A stretch of DNA of 54,169 nt from positions 1 to 54,169 of the forward strand of contig NZ_JXJT01000012.1 of the NCBI RefSeq assembly GCF_002441885.1, read 5' to 3'. This DNA is from Pseudolactococcus chungangensis CAU 28 = DSM 22330. Its GTDB lineage: Bacteria > Bacillota > Bacilli > Lactobacillales > Streptococcaceae. A model generated the notes under the pieces. The model was given only the letters and a program-made list of their open reading frames with translations, did no database searches and had not been told where the DNA came from. Shown here piece by piece: positions 34,259 through 42,533 of this stretch. Position numbers and translations under genes: made by a program. Numbering within the stretch: the first letter of the stretch is position 1; the number at the start of each line of letters is the position of its first letter.

Positions 34259-34287
34259 AGCATAACATTATAATATTATTTTGTCAA
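34259..34287 (-). promoter_or_regulatory. Promoter of the catabolic operon
   Basis: A perfect TTGACA (34282-34287) and TATGCT (34259-34264) are 17 nt apart. They give a 5' leader of about 160 nt before the EIIC gene. Confidence 0.75.
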
Positions 34288-34320
34288 TAAAAAAAAGAAA
34301 ATCAAGTTTTCTCAAACTTG
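34288..34320 (-). terminator. Terminator of the GntR gene
   Basis: On the minus strand CAAGTTT-gag-AAAACTTG is followed by ATTTTCTTTTTTTT. The GntR stop codon lies inside the hairpin. Confidence 0.8.
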
Positions 34321-35013
34321 ATAATCTATTAAATAAGGTGTCGTCCCAGAATCATAATATGACATTGTATACTCTACAAGTTGGCCCATTTCAGTATAAG
34401 CTGAACGAGTCCGATTCAAGATAACATCTGAAACTTTTGGTAATATTTTACTCAGTTGTTTTGGTGTTTTTCCAGCACAAAAAGCATCTTCCATATTGAA
34501 AATTTCAAACCCTTGCTTAACTAAAAACGAATAAAATGAGAATTGATTAGTCCCTTTTTCAGGTAAGAACTCCGATTTTGTCAAAGGGAAATAATGCTTA
34601 ACAAAGATACTCGCAATACCATCTAACTGATACACACGATGAATTTCATAGATATTATCAACATCAAATTTTTCATTTATCGTAGCATCTTTAGACTTAC
34701 CAATGTAAACAACGGCAGTTTGGACATCTACGCCATGGTCCTTTAAAATTTTTGTAAATGTTTTTGCTTTATTAAAAACATTTATCGGTTGATTACTGAT
34801 AACTTTAGTTCCCATACCGCTTTGACGATGTAAGTAACCACCTTCAACTAATAAATCTAGTGCCTTACGAACTGTGATTTTACTCACTTCAAAGCGTACT
34901 TCTAACTCATTTTCTGTTGGAAAGAAACTCCCCACTTCATACTTGCCATTAATAATATCTGATTTTAAAGCATCAAAAACTTTTTGATATAAAATTTGAT
35001 TTTTTTGTTTCAT
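34312..35013 (-). CDS. GntR/HutC family transcriptional regulator
   Basis: A 233-residue repressor. The N-terminal winged helix (about 5-70: LYQKVFDALKSDIINGKY, then FFPTENELEVRFEVSKITVRKALDLL, then GGYLHRQSGMGT) is followed by a UTRA effector-binding domain (about 85-230) ending in YTMSYYDSGTTPYLIDY. UTRA proteins commonly bind sugar phosphates. It ends directly before the EIIC operon and probably regulates it. Its ATG overlaps the stop of the DUF1803 gene (ATGA), so it is expressed with that gene. Confidence 0.87.
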   Translation of the reverse strand: MKQKNQILYQKVFDALKSDIINGKYEVGSFFPTENELEVRFEVSKITVRKALDLLVEGGYLHRQSGMGTKVISNQPINVFNKAKTFTKILKDHGVDVQTAVVYIGKSKDATINEKFDVDNIYEIHRVYQLDGIASIFVKHYFPLTKSEFLPEKGTNQFSFYSFLVKQGFEIFNMEDAFCAGKTPKQLSKILPKVSDVILNRTRSAYTEMGQLVEYTMSYYDSGTTPYLIDYQV

Positions 35014-35780
35014 GTTCCTACTCCTAACTTAACAAAACTTGGCACTGCCTCACATTGCCGAATTTGAGCGGCAATAAAATCATGTGCATCCCTAAAAACG
35101 ACTGTTTCGAACTCACTTTCATCAAATGTCAAATTAAAACGGTAGCTCTCCTCCTCATGTTTCACAATATAACCATATGCTTCAAGTGTCTGAACAAAAA
35201 TATCTGGTCGTTTCTGCTTCACGACATCTTTTTTGGCAAATTTGAGTAAAAATGTTGTCATATATTTAAGAGCGTAATCCGAATCAACATCACCTATAAG
35301 CTTAAATATTTTTTGCTCAAAGGGCGTCAGGGCTACACGTTTTGCCACATGATAAAAATAATTGGCTAAATTATTAGCCGTTCTAGCAAAATCAGACGAA
35401 AAATGTAGTTCAATGGCATTTGTCTGATTCGTTAGGGTCTGCTGAATTTGTGAGCCTTGAAGTTTTGAGACGAGTTCCGAATCCTCTGCCACAAAAAAGG
35501 GCTGCTCAAAATTTAGATGTTGCGGTTCTGTTGCAGGTAACGTCAAGTCAAAGTCACCATCAGTAAACACTTGGAATTGAATGGTATAGCGTTTATCAAG
35601 ACGTGAGATAAACCCTGCTTGAACAAAGTCTTCAATCTGACGTTCTAAATTTTGTTCATTTCCAAATGCCGCTTTTATTTTCCGTAAGGTCACATCATCA
35701 TGATTAATCAAAAAATTGATTAATTCTTGAAAAAATGGTCGCTCAGTTAAGCGATTATGATTGAAAATTTTAATTTGCAT
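35010..35780 (-). CDS. DUF1803 family protein
   Basis: A 256-residue soluble protein of the streptococcal DUF1803 family, recognised from its N terminus (IKIFNHNRLTERPFFQELI) and the winged-helix-like start (VTLRKIKAAFGNEQNLERQIEDFVQAGFI, about 30-58). The rest has no motif I can assign. It overlaps the preceding YiiX-like gene by 11 nt and the following GntR gene by 4 nt. Function unknown. Confidence 0.72.
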   Translation of the reverse strand: MQIKIFNHNRLTERPFFQELINFLINHDDVTLRKIKAAFGNEQNLERQIEDFVQAGFISRLDKRYTIQFQVFTDGDFDLTLPATEPQHLNFEQPFFVAEDSELVSKLQGSQIQQTLTNQTNAIELHFSSDFARTANNLANYFYHVAKRVALTPFEQKIFKLIGDVDSDYALKYMTTFLLKFAKKDVVKQKRPDIFVQTLEAYGYIVKHEEESYRFNLTFDESEFETVVFRDAHDFIAAQIRQCEAVPSFVKLGVGT

Positions 35781-36309
35781 CTGATAGCATTCCTATATAG
35801 TCTAAACCTGAATATGTCGCTAATTCATCTGGGTTGCTTCCTAACTTTCCTAGTGGTACAGTCAGTCCGAGTTGATCAAAATAGGCTTGCCAATAGTCCG
35901 AGATAAGAATCTCTTCGCTGCCAAAAGACATGGCCGACTCTGGTAGTTTGACCTGATTGGCAAAAGTGGTGACAACTAACTGCGAACAGTAAAATCCATC
36001 CGCATCTGGATAAAAGCTATTGTTATACGGCTTCCCTAGATGCTTCTTGGCTTCAACTACCACGGTTGGTGCATCAATATCTAACATTCTAAAACACTCA
36101 ACTTGCGTATGTTCAGATAAAAAATCTGCTAGAGTTTCCTCTATAACGCCATATTTAAGCGTTGCATGGATGATGGTCGTTTCACTAGTTACAATGGCAA
36201 CATGGCTATAAGCACCGGTAGACTCCGAGATAGCGGCAGCAAATTCATCCCCATCATTAGGGATTGTTTTGACAAACAGTAGGTCAGCTGGTTTTAGTCG
36301 TAAGGTCAT
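35770..36309 (-). CDS. YiiX/YebB-like NlpC/P60 cysteine hydrolase
   Basis: A protein of 179 residues from ATG 36309. It shows the permuted NlpC/P60 pattern: an N-terminal LKPADLLFVKT, the catalytic His in YSHVAIV, GKPYNNSFYPD, and the catalytic Cys in FYCSQLVVTTF. No signal peptide is present. The family cleaves peptide or amide bonds; lipid or cell-wall peptide substrates have been suggested. The upstream ATG at 36318 overlaps a perfect extended -10 (TGGTATAAT), so initiation at 36309, 7 nt after the -10, is preferred. There is no Shine-Dalgarno. Confidence 0.75.
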   Translation of the reverse strand: MTLRLKPADLLFVKTIPNDGDEFAAAISESTGAYSHVAIVTSETTIIHATLKYGVIEETLADFLSEHTQVECFRMLDIDAPTVVVEAKKHLGKPYNNSFYPDADGFYCSQLVVTTFANQVKLPESAMSFGSEEILISDYWQAYFDQLGLTVPLGKLGSNPDELATYSGLDYIGMLSDAN

Positions 36310-36316
36310 AATTCTC

Positions 36317-36325
36317 ATTATACCA
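36317..36325 (-). promoter_or_regulatory. Extended -10 promoter of the YiiX-like gene, probably leaderless
   Basis: TG-G-TATAAT ends 7 nt before the ATG at 36309. No ribosome site lies between them and no good -35 is present. Confidence 0.5.
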
Positions 36326-36417
36326 AATTTTTTCCAGTTTTGTTGTCTTTCTTATTATATAAAAATAATATATAAGTACGATTCTAACTACCTTAGAAAA
36401 GAATCCCTAACGTTTCT

Positions 36418-36713
36418 GAATTTTGCTTTCTCGCTATGCTCGTCGCAGAGAAGGCTGACGACTTTAATTCTTGCTTTCTCGCTTTCGCTCGTCGCAGAGA
36501 AATATGGCTTATAAAAAAAGCACGCTTTCGCGTACTTTCTTATGAACTTTAATTCTTGCTTTCTCGCTTTCGCTCGTCGCAGAGAAATATGGCTTATAAA
36601 AAAGCACGCTTTCGCGTACTTTCTTATAGACTTTAATTCTTGCTTTCTCGCTTTCGCTCGTCGCAGAGAAATATGGCTTATAAAAAAGCACGCTTTCGCG
36701 TACTTTCTTATAA
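36418..36713 (-). repeat. Tandem repeat of terminator hairpins behind rpmE2
   Basis: Three nearly identical units (36461-36545, 36546-36629, 36630-36713; 84-85 bp) and one partial, decayed copy (36418-36460) lie directly downstream of rpmE2. On the minus strand each holds a terminator-like hairpin AAAGTACGC-gaaa-GCGTGCTTTTTT and a second hairpin TTTCTC...GAGAAA containing GCGAAAGC. Each copy also contains a reversed copy of the rpmE2 3' end (ATGGCTTATAA against TTATAAGCCAT). In the nearest unit this extends the stem into the rpmE2 stop codon. The 36326-36417 stretch shows nothing recognisable. Confidence 0.85.
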
Positions 36714-36950
36714 GCCATATTTCTTGTTGAAACGGTCCACACGGCCATCGGCTTGTGTGAATTTAGCTTTACCAGTGTAGAATGGGTGTGAGTCTGATGA
36801 TGTTTCCACACGGATTAATGGGTATGTGTTGCCATCTTCCCATTCAACAGTTTCTTTTGAGCTTTTTGTAGAGCCGCTCAAGAATTTGAAGCCTGTTGAA
36901 GTATCCATAAATACAACTGGTCCATAATTAGGATGGATGTCTGCTTTCAT
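36708..36950 (-). CDS. rpmE2: 50S ribosomal protein L31 type B
   Basis: An 80-residue protein starting [16 protein letters not shown], with AAAGGA 9 nt upstream of the ATG at 36950. It has [27 protein letters not shown] and ends in [10 protein letters not shown]. It lacks the CxxC zinc motif, so it is the zinc-independent B form. Its last five codons and stop form the base of the adjacent terminator hairpin. It has its own promoter and a hairpin just before the ribosome site. Confidence 0.95.
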   Translation of the reverse strand: MKADIHPNYGPVVFMDTSTGFKFLSGSTKSSKETVEWEDGNTYPLIRVETSSDSHPFYTGKAKFTQADGRVDRFNKKYGL

Positions 36951-36969
36951 GTTCGATATTTCCTTTCTG

Positions 36970-36994
36970 CCTTGGGCTGTTTGCCAGTCCAAAG
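36970..36994 (-). promoter_or_regulatory. Hairpin before the rpmE2 ribosome site
   Basis: CTTTGGACTG-gcaaa-CAGCCCAAGG forms a 10-bp stem with one mismatch, ending just upstream of the AAAGGA site. Ribosomal protein genes are often autoregulated through leader structures, so this could be an L31-binding element. That is inference only. Confidence 0.35.
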
Positions 36995-37010
36995 TAATCA
37001 ATACTAGATT

Positions 37011-37039
37011 ATTCTACCAAAATTCCAACATGTTTTCAA
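37011..37039 (-). promoter_or_regulatory. Promoter of rpmE2
   Basis: TTGAAA (37034-37039) and an extended -10 TG-G-TAGAAT (TAGAAT at 37011-37016) are 17 nt apart. Confidence 0.7.
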
Positions 37040-37097
37040 GTCCAAAGGTCGATTAGTCTGGAGTTTTTTTACACTATTACAGATGCTATCTTTTTAA

Positions 37098-38108
37098 TTA
37101 ACTAATCTTAAACAAATAAATAAATAAAAGTGCCGCAAGTGTTTGAACTAGGCCGACGAGTACCCCATAAGTTAAAAAGCTAAGCCCTTCTTTCATGAAT
37201 TTTTTGAAATCCAGTCTCAAGCCAATCGCAGCCAATGCGATTGTTTCAAACCATGTACCAATTTGATGTGCACCATCATTGAAAAAATGTGGTAGTTTGA
37301 CACCACTATTTAGGATACAAACAATTAAAAATGCGATAACATACCAGGGAATTGAGACTTTTTTTAGATTTTTAACTTGCATCGTCCCTTTCTTTTTCGC
37401 CCGTTGTTGAAACACAAAAACAACAACAACTAAAAATAGTATTCGAGTGATTTTAAATAACATGGCATAACTAACTGTTTCTTGATTGACTAAACTGGCA
37501 CCTGCAACAACTTGTCCAACAGATTGTAAAGTGCCTCCCAATAAGGCACTATTCGCTAATAAGTGATTCCCATATAGCATTGCCCCCAACAATGGTAAAG
37601 TCAGCATCATGACCGTTCCTAACAAATTAACAAGTGTAATGACTTGGCCTTTTTCTTCATCTTTTGCACCAATACTTGGGGCAATGGCACCAATTGCTGA
37701 AGACCCACAGACGGCGTTCCCACCAGCCATCATCGTTGACATATTGTCAGAAAAACCTAAACGTTTGCCAATTAAAATGGCCGAAATAATTACAGTTGCC
37801 ATCATCGCCATAATATAGCCTAAACCATTCAATCCCAAACGACTAATTGTTTGAAAAGTTACAGTAAAGCCTAACAAGACGACTGAATATTCTAGCAAAA
37901 CGCTCTCAGAAAATTTCGTCCCAACTTCTAAAACTTCTTGCTTAAAAAAAATATTACCTAATACAATGCCGAAAAGAATCGCAAGCGTTGCGCCACCTAA
38001 ATCTGGTAAAAAAATAGCACATATTTTGGCAATGATTGCTACTAAGATGGATAAGCCTAATCCTGGTAGAATTGTTTTATATTGATGTAATGACTCATGT
38101 CTCATCAT
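37098..38108 (-). CDS. YeiH family transporter (putative sulfate exporter)
   Basis: A 336-residue membrane protein with about ten helices (UPF0324 / PF03601). The family signature GGNAVCGSSAIGAIAPSIGA is clear, with LPGLGLSILVAI at the N terminus and LLEYSVVLLGFTVTFQ. The family is annotated as putative sulfate exporter, but transport has hardly been tested. GGAG lies 8 nt before the first of two adjacent ATGs. It is divergent from a LysR regulator with a shared intergenic operator, the arrangement usual for this family. Confidence 0.88.
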   Translation of the reverse strand: MMRHESLHQYKTILPGLGLSILVAIIAKICAIFLPDLGGATLAILFGIVLGNIFFKQEVLEVGTKFSESVLLEYSVVLLGFTVTFQTISRLGLNGLGYIMAMMATVIISAILIGKRLGFSDNMSTMMAGGNAVCGSSAIGAIAPSIGAKDEEKGQVITLVNLLGTVMMLTLPLLGAMLYGNHLLANSALLGGTLQSVGQVVAGASLVNQETVSYAMLFKITRILFLVVVVFVFQQRAKKKGTMQVKNLKKVSIPWYVIAFLIVCILNSGVKLPHFFNDGAHQIGTWFETIALAAIGLRLDFKKFMKEGLSFLTYGVLVGLVQTLAALLFIYLFKIS

Positions 38109-38175
38109 ATTTTTTCTCCTTCTGTTCCGATAAATAATTAATTTCTATTACTATTATAAAACAATACTTCCATTA

Positions 38176-38209
38176 TTTTGATTAATTGATATAATAGCTT
38201 TAATCAAAA
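38176..38209. promoter_or_regulatory. LysR-type operator between yeiH-like and lysR genes
   Basis: TTTTGATTAA and TTAATCAAAA are perfect 10-bp inverted arms with a 14-nt spacer. The repeat encloses the lysR -10 box (TATAAT, 38190-38195) and lies between the divergent genes. It fits autoregulation by the LysR protein and activation of the transporter, whose -10 (TATAAT on the minus strand) lies about 20 bp further left. Confidence 0.6.
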
Positions 38210-38229
38210 AAAATGATGGGAGCGGATCA

Positions 38230-39102
38230 ATGTTCAAAAAATTATCAACTTTTAAGGTAGTTTATGAAACAAAAAATTTTTCCAAAGCCGCTGAGCTCTT
38301 ATTCGTCGTACAGCCTACGGTTTCTGCGCAAATTAAACAATTAGAGAATGAATTAGGAACGACACTTTTCATACGTAATGGCAGAAAAGAAGTCTTAGCG
38401 ACGCCACAAGCTGATTTACTATATCAGAAAACAGGAAATCTATTAGATGATTGGGAAGACTTAAAATTCGAGATACAAAATCGAAAAGATAAACTAACAA
38501 ATTGTAACATCGCTGCATCTCATACATTTTCTATTTATTTATTACCCGATTTAATCATCAATTTAAAACAGTGCTTTCCAAACATTTCTTTTAGTATTAA
38601 AATGATGAACTCACTAGAGGTTCTAAATGCACTAGAACATCATGACATTGACTTTGGTTTTATTGAAAAGCCCTTATCGGCCAAAAATATACGTCGATTG
38701 CCTTTGTTTAACGATCAGCTCGTCTTAGCAGGCAATCCTACGATAGGACCTTGGCTTATCCGAGAAAAAACATCTGGTGTCTACTATTACACACAACGGT
38801 ACTTAGAAGAAAACGATATTCAAAAAGAAACCATGACCGTCCAAAATAATGAAATCATTATTGCACTTCTTAAAAAAGGGTTTGGCTGTTCTATTATCTC
38901 TCAACGTGCAGCTAAAGGGCTAGTTTATCAAAAACTATCAGAAAAATATAGTCGTCAGTTTTATTTAATCATCCGAGAACAGGATGCCTCCTCAGAATTA
39001 ACAAGCGTCACGCAATGGATTCAAAAAAAATCTGATTTTAAAACAAACAGCAGCAAACATATTTCTAAAGCTGATACCGCTTTGGGTAATAATAGGAACT
39101 GA
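38230..39102 (+). CDS. LysR family transcriptional regulator
   Basis: A 290-residue LTTR. The N-terminal winged helix (about 3-60) reads FKVVYETKNFSKAAELLFVVQPTVSAQIKQLENELG. A linker helix and a periplasmic-binding-protein-like effector domain (about 88-275) follow. GGGAG lies 7 nt before the ATG. It is divergently transcribed from the YeiH-like transporter and most likely regulates it. It ends in a bidirectional terminator shared with murA. Confidence 0.9.
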   Translation: MFKKLSTFKVVYETKNFSKAAELLFVVQPTVSAQIKQLENELGTTLFIRNGRKEVLATPQADLLYQKTGNLLDDWEDLKFEIQNRKDKLTNCNIAASHTFSIYLLPDLIINLKQCFPNISFSIKMMNSLEVLNALEHHDIDFGFIEKPLSAKNIRRLPLFNDQLVLAGNPTIGPWLIREKTSGVYYYTQRYLEENDIQKETMTVQNNEIIIALLKKGFGCSIISQRAAKGLVYQKLSEKYSRQFYLIIREQDASSELTSVTQWIQKKSDFKTNSSKHISKADTALGNNRN

Positions 39103-39154
39103 TGATGTGCGATAATAAAAGTAGTTGATACAAAAATCATCTATCATCAAAAAG

Positions 39155-39202
39155 AAAAGCAAGCCATTCAATTAATTTGCTTGAATAGCTTGCTTTTTTT
39201 TC
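39155..39202. terminator. Bidirectional terminator between lysR and murA
   Basis: AAAAGCAAGC...ATTCAA pairs with TTGAAT...GCTTGCTTTT, followed by T-runs on both strands (TTTTTTTT on plus). Confidence 0.88.
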
Positions 39203-39226
39203 CTATTATTTTTAAAGACTTTTAGT

Positions 39227-40495
39227 TTAATTTTCATCAACTAACTTGATATCAACACCTAACGACGTCATTTTTTCAATGATATTATCGTAACCACGCA
39301 AAATGAACTCAACATTTGAGATTTTTGTTTCACCTGTTGCCATCACACCGGCATTGACCAACGCAGCTCCTGCACGCAAGTCTGTCGCCATCACTTCTGC
39401 GCCATGCAAGTCATTCGGCGCATGATAGGTAATTTCACCGTTATTCGCAACAATATTTGCCCCCATACGTGCCAGTTCCGCTGCATGGTTAATCCTTTTT
39501 TCATAGATAGTATCGATAACTTTACCACGACCAGTCGTCATCAAAAGAAGAGGTGTAATGGGCTGTTGCAAGTCTGTCGCAAAGCCTGGATAAGGTACGG
39601 TTTTAATGTTAACAGCCCTAAGATTTTCCGATTTCAACACTTCAATTGAATCATCGCGGACAATCATCTGAACGCCCATCTCTTCAAGCTTGGCAATGAA
39701 AGACTCCAGATGTTCATAAATCACGTTATTAACCACGACACCGTCACCAAAAGCTGCAGCAAGGCTCAGATAAGTGCCTGCCTCAATACGGTCAGGAATG
39801 ACCGTATGACGTGCACCACCTAATTTTTGAACACCATCAATCCGGATAACATCTGTCCCAGCACCACGCACTTTTGCCCCCATGTTATTGAGCAGAGTTG
39901 CCACATCAATAATCTCAGGTTCACGTGCGGCATTCTCAATGATCGTCCGCCCCTCAGCCTTAACAGCTGCTAACATCGTATTAATCGTCGCACCAACTGA
40001 AACCATATCCATGAAGATAGTCGCAGCGTGCAAAGGCGCACCATCTGTCGTTAAATGCATGGCATTTTCTTTAAAGGTCATGCGTGCACCTAAGGCTTCA
40101 AATGCCTTAATATGCAGGTCAATCGGACGAGGTCCTAAATCGCAACCCCCAGGCAAACCAACAGTCGCCTCACCAAATTTACCTAACAAAGAGCCATTAA
40201 AGTAGTATGAAGCACGCAAAGAGTTAATTTTACCATAGGGAAGAGGTTTAGACTCAACACCGCGCGGATCAATAACAACAACCCCTGCTTCAATATCGCG
40301 CTCAATCTTAGCGCCCATAATCTCTAAAATTTCAATTAAACTTGCAACATCGGAAATATCCGGAACACCTTCTAAGGTCACCACATCATCCGCTAAAATG
40401 GTTGCAGGAATCAAGGCAACGACTGAATTTTTTGCGCCGGAAATCATCACTTCCCCTGAAATACGTTTCCCACCATTAATTACTATTTTTTTCAT
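39227..40495 (-). CDS. murA: UDP-N-acetylglucosamine 1-carboxyvinyltransferase
   Basis: A 422-residue enzyme adding enolpyruvate from PEP to UDP-GlcNAc, the first committed step of peptidoglycan synthesis. K22-N23 (SGAKNS), the catalytic loop cysteine C118 in [13 protein letters not shown] (the fosfomycin target), and D/R residues in [10 protein letters not shown] and [10 protein letters not shown]-type segments are present. Streptococci usually carry two paralogues; I cannot tell which this is. It is monocistronic. No strong Shine-Dalgarno is visible (only GGAT), and a TATAAT ends 5 nt before the ATG. Confidence 0.95.
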   Translation of the reverse strand: MKKIVINGGKRISGEVMISGAKNSVVALIPATILADDVVTLEGVPDISDVASLIEILEIMGAKIERDIEAGVVVIDPRGVESKPLPYGKINSLRASYYFNGSLLGKFGEATVGLPGGCDLGPRPIDLHIKAFEALGARMTFKENAMHLTTDGAPLHAATIFMDMVSVGATINTMLAAVKAEGRTIIENAAREPEIIDVATLLNNMGAKVRGAGTDVIRIDGVQKLGGARHTVIPDRIEAGTYLSLAAAFGDGVVVNNVIYEHLESFIAKLEEMGVQMIVRDDSIEVLKSENLRAVNIKTVPYPGFATDLQQPITPLLLMTTGRGKVIDTIYEKRINHAAELARMGANIVANNGEITYHAPNDLHGAEVMATDLRAGAALVNAGVMATGETKISNVEFILRGYDNIIEKMTSLGVDIKLVDEN

Positions 40496-40500
40496 TTTTT

Positions 40501-40506
40501 ATTATA
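40501..40506 (-). promoter_or_regulatory. -10-like box next to the murA start
   Basis: TATAAT ends 5 nt before the ATG. A TTGACA lies upstream but only 13 nt away, too close for a normal promoter. An alternative extended -10 (TGGTAAAAT, near 40541-40549) would give a leader of about 40 nt. Which one is used is unclear. Confidence 0.3.
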
Positions 40507-40582
40507 TCCAATTCTCAAATGTCAAATTCATGCTTATCTATTTTACCATAAAATATAAAAATTTGACACCTACCAGACCAGC

Positions 40583-40613
40583 AAAAAAGCAGACCATGAT
40601 GATCTACTTTTTC
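40583..40613 (-). terminator. Terminator of the ABC exporter operon
   Basis: On the minus strand AAAGTAGATC-atcat-GGTCTGCTTT is followed by TTTT. Confidence 0.75.
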
Positions 40614-40628
40614 AGTCATTTATCTCTT

Positions 40629-42533
40629 TTATTCGAACACGAATTGATTATGATAGAGCTCTGCATAGAAACCGTTTGGCACGTGTAAAAGCTCGTGATG
40701 ACTACCTTCTTCAATGACAACACCATCTTTTAGCACGACAATTTTGTCTGCGTTTAGAATCGTTTTTAGCCGATGTGCAATGACAAAACTTGTCCGTCCT
40801 GCAATCGCTGCTTCCATCGCCCATTGAATTTGTTGCTCTGTTACGGTATCAACGTTTGACGTTGCTTCATCCAAAATCAAAAGTTTTGGATTGGTTAAAA
40901 TCGTCCGAGCAATCGAAATCTGCTGTTTCTGACCAGTTGAGAAGACATTTTCATCATCATCAACGATGGTGTCGTACTTATCAGGTAGGCTATCAATAAA
41001 CTCATGGATATGCGTTGTTTTAGCGGCTGTGATGATTTCTTCATCCGTTGCATCAAAGCCAAACTTGATATTATCCTTGATAGTGCCACTAAACAGAACT
41101 GAATCTTGTAGCACAATCCCAACGCCACGGCGTAACGAGTCCAAGTCCATATCCCGGATATCAACGCCGTCAAATTTAATACTGCCATTGTCCACGTCAT
41201 AAAAACGATTCATCAAGTTCATAATTGTCGTTTTACCCGATCCAGTCGGACCAACAACAGCGACCATTTGGCCTTTTTTAACATTGATACTGACATCTTT
41301 TAGGATAGGTTTACCTGGCAGGTAACTGAAATCAACGTGGTCGATTTGGACTTCATCTTTAATTTCGTCGAAGATGACACCATTTTCAGGCCGGACTTCT
41401 TCTGGTTCATCAAACATTTCTTGCAAACGACGCGCGCCCGTCACTGCCATTTGGAGCTGTGAAAATGACGATGAAATTTGCATCACGGGCTGATAATATT
41501 GTTGTGAATACTGTACGAACACGACAACCAAACCAAGTGCTGCAGCTGTTGACATGGATTTATCATTGAGCGCAATCATAGACCCTGCAAAAATAACGAT
41601 TGCCAAATTGACAAAGCTCATCCCGTTCATAACTGGCATTAGCATACCCGAATAGACTTGACCTTTAAAAGTCGCTTGACGCACTTTGTTATTTTGTTTG
41701 ACAAAACCGTCTATAGCATCTTCTTCCAATCCCTCAACAATGATGACTTTTTGCCCTGAAATTTTCTCATCCATATAGGCGTTGAGTTTACCGACTTCAT
41801 CTTGTTGTAAGTCAATGTATTTCTTAGCCTGACGGATGATAATCACAACCAGTAAAATGGCAACTGGCGTTGAGGCAATGGTTACCCACGCTAGAGAGAC
41901 ATTTTGACGAAACATCATGATAATCACACCGATAAACATGGCAACCTGTGTCGCAACAAGCGCGAGTGATTGGTTGAGAGAGTTTTGGATATTATCCAAG
42001 TCTGATGTGAAACGGCTGAGGATATCGCCATCTTGATGGCGGTCAAAGAATGAAATCGTCAAACGTTCGAGTTTACCAAATAAGCCTTTACGCATTGAAT
42101 TGGTTGCACGAGAAACGATTCGTCCAAATAGCACTTCATACATTAGCATGGCAATCGTCATGAAAACATAAGACATAAACAATTTCCACATGATGCTGAA
42201 AAAGACTGTTTTTTCCGGTGTATGTTTGGCTAAATCAACCAAAGCAGTTACATCCGTCGGCATCCCATTTTTAGTTAATTCACCAATCATAGCCTGAGGA
42301 AGTTCTGCTGGCATATGACCGTTAAAGGATGCGACGATTTTTTCAGCACCTTGATGTTTAAAGTAAGCTGTGACCCATTCACCCAACTGTGTCAAGGCAT
42401 CACCAATAAAGACAGGCACTTTAACCTGTAAATAAGTGGCGATGATAATCGTTAGTGTGATGATGAGAAGTGAGATTTTGAATTTCTTGAAATAATTCCA
42501 GAAAAACTTAATCGCTTTACTATATTCTTTCAT
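40629..42533 (-). CDS. Heterodimeric ABC exporter subunit, LmrD-like
   Basis: A 634-residue half-transporter with six membrane helices and an NBD. The external loop after the first helix is enlarged by about 60 residues, as in LmrD-type subunits. The NBD has Walker [10 protein letters not shown], a non-canonical signature FSTGQKQQ, and Walker [13 protein letters not shown] with the catalytic glutamate. Its consensus Walker motifs and altered signature complement the partner. The ATG shares one base with the partner stop (TAATG). Lactococcal LmrCD exports drugs and bile acids. The substrate here is not determined. Confidence 0.87.
   Translation of the reverse strand: MKEYSKAIKFFWNYFKKFKISLLIITLTIIIATYLQVKVPVFIGDALTQLGEWVTAYFKHQGAEKIVASFNGHMPAELPQAMIGELTKNGMPTDVTALVDLAKHTPEKTVFFSIMWKLFMSYVFMTIAMLMYEVLFGRIVSRATNSMRKGLFGKLERLTISFFDRHQDGDILSRFTSDLDNIQNSLNQSLALVATQVAMFIGVIIMMFRQNVSLAWVTIASTPVAILLVVIIIRQAKKYIDLQQDEVGKLNAYMDEKISGQKVIIVEGLEEDAIDGFVKQNNKVRQATFKGQVYSGMLMPVMNGMSFVNLAIVIFAGSMIALNDKSMSTAAALGLVVVFVQYSQQYYQPVMQISSSFSQLQMAVTGARRLQEMFDEPEEVRPENGVIFDEIKDEVQIDHVDFSYLPGKPILKDVSINVKKGQMVAVVGPTGSGKTTIMNLMNRFYDVDNGSIKFDGVDIRDMDLDSLRRGVGIVLQDSVLFSGTIKDNIKFGFDATDEEIITAAKTTHIHEFIDSLPDKYDTIVDDDENVFSTGQKQQISIARTILTNPKLLILDEATSNVDTVTEQQIQWAMEAAIAGRTSFVIAHRLKTILNADKIVVLKDGVVIEEGSHHELLHVPNGFYAELYHNQFVFE

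Noticed and set aside
36542-36811. Overlapping frames on both strands in the rpmE2 3' repeats (for example a 100-codon minus frame)
   Set aside because: They are produced by the tandem 84-85 bp repeat read in a shifted frame, with repetitive peptide sequence and no ribosome site.
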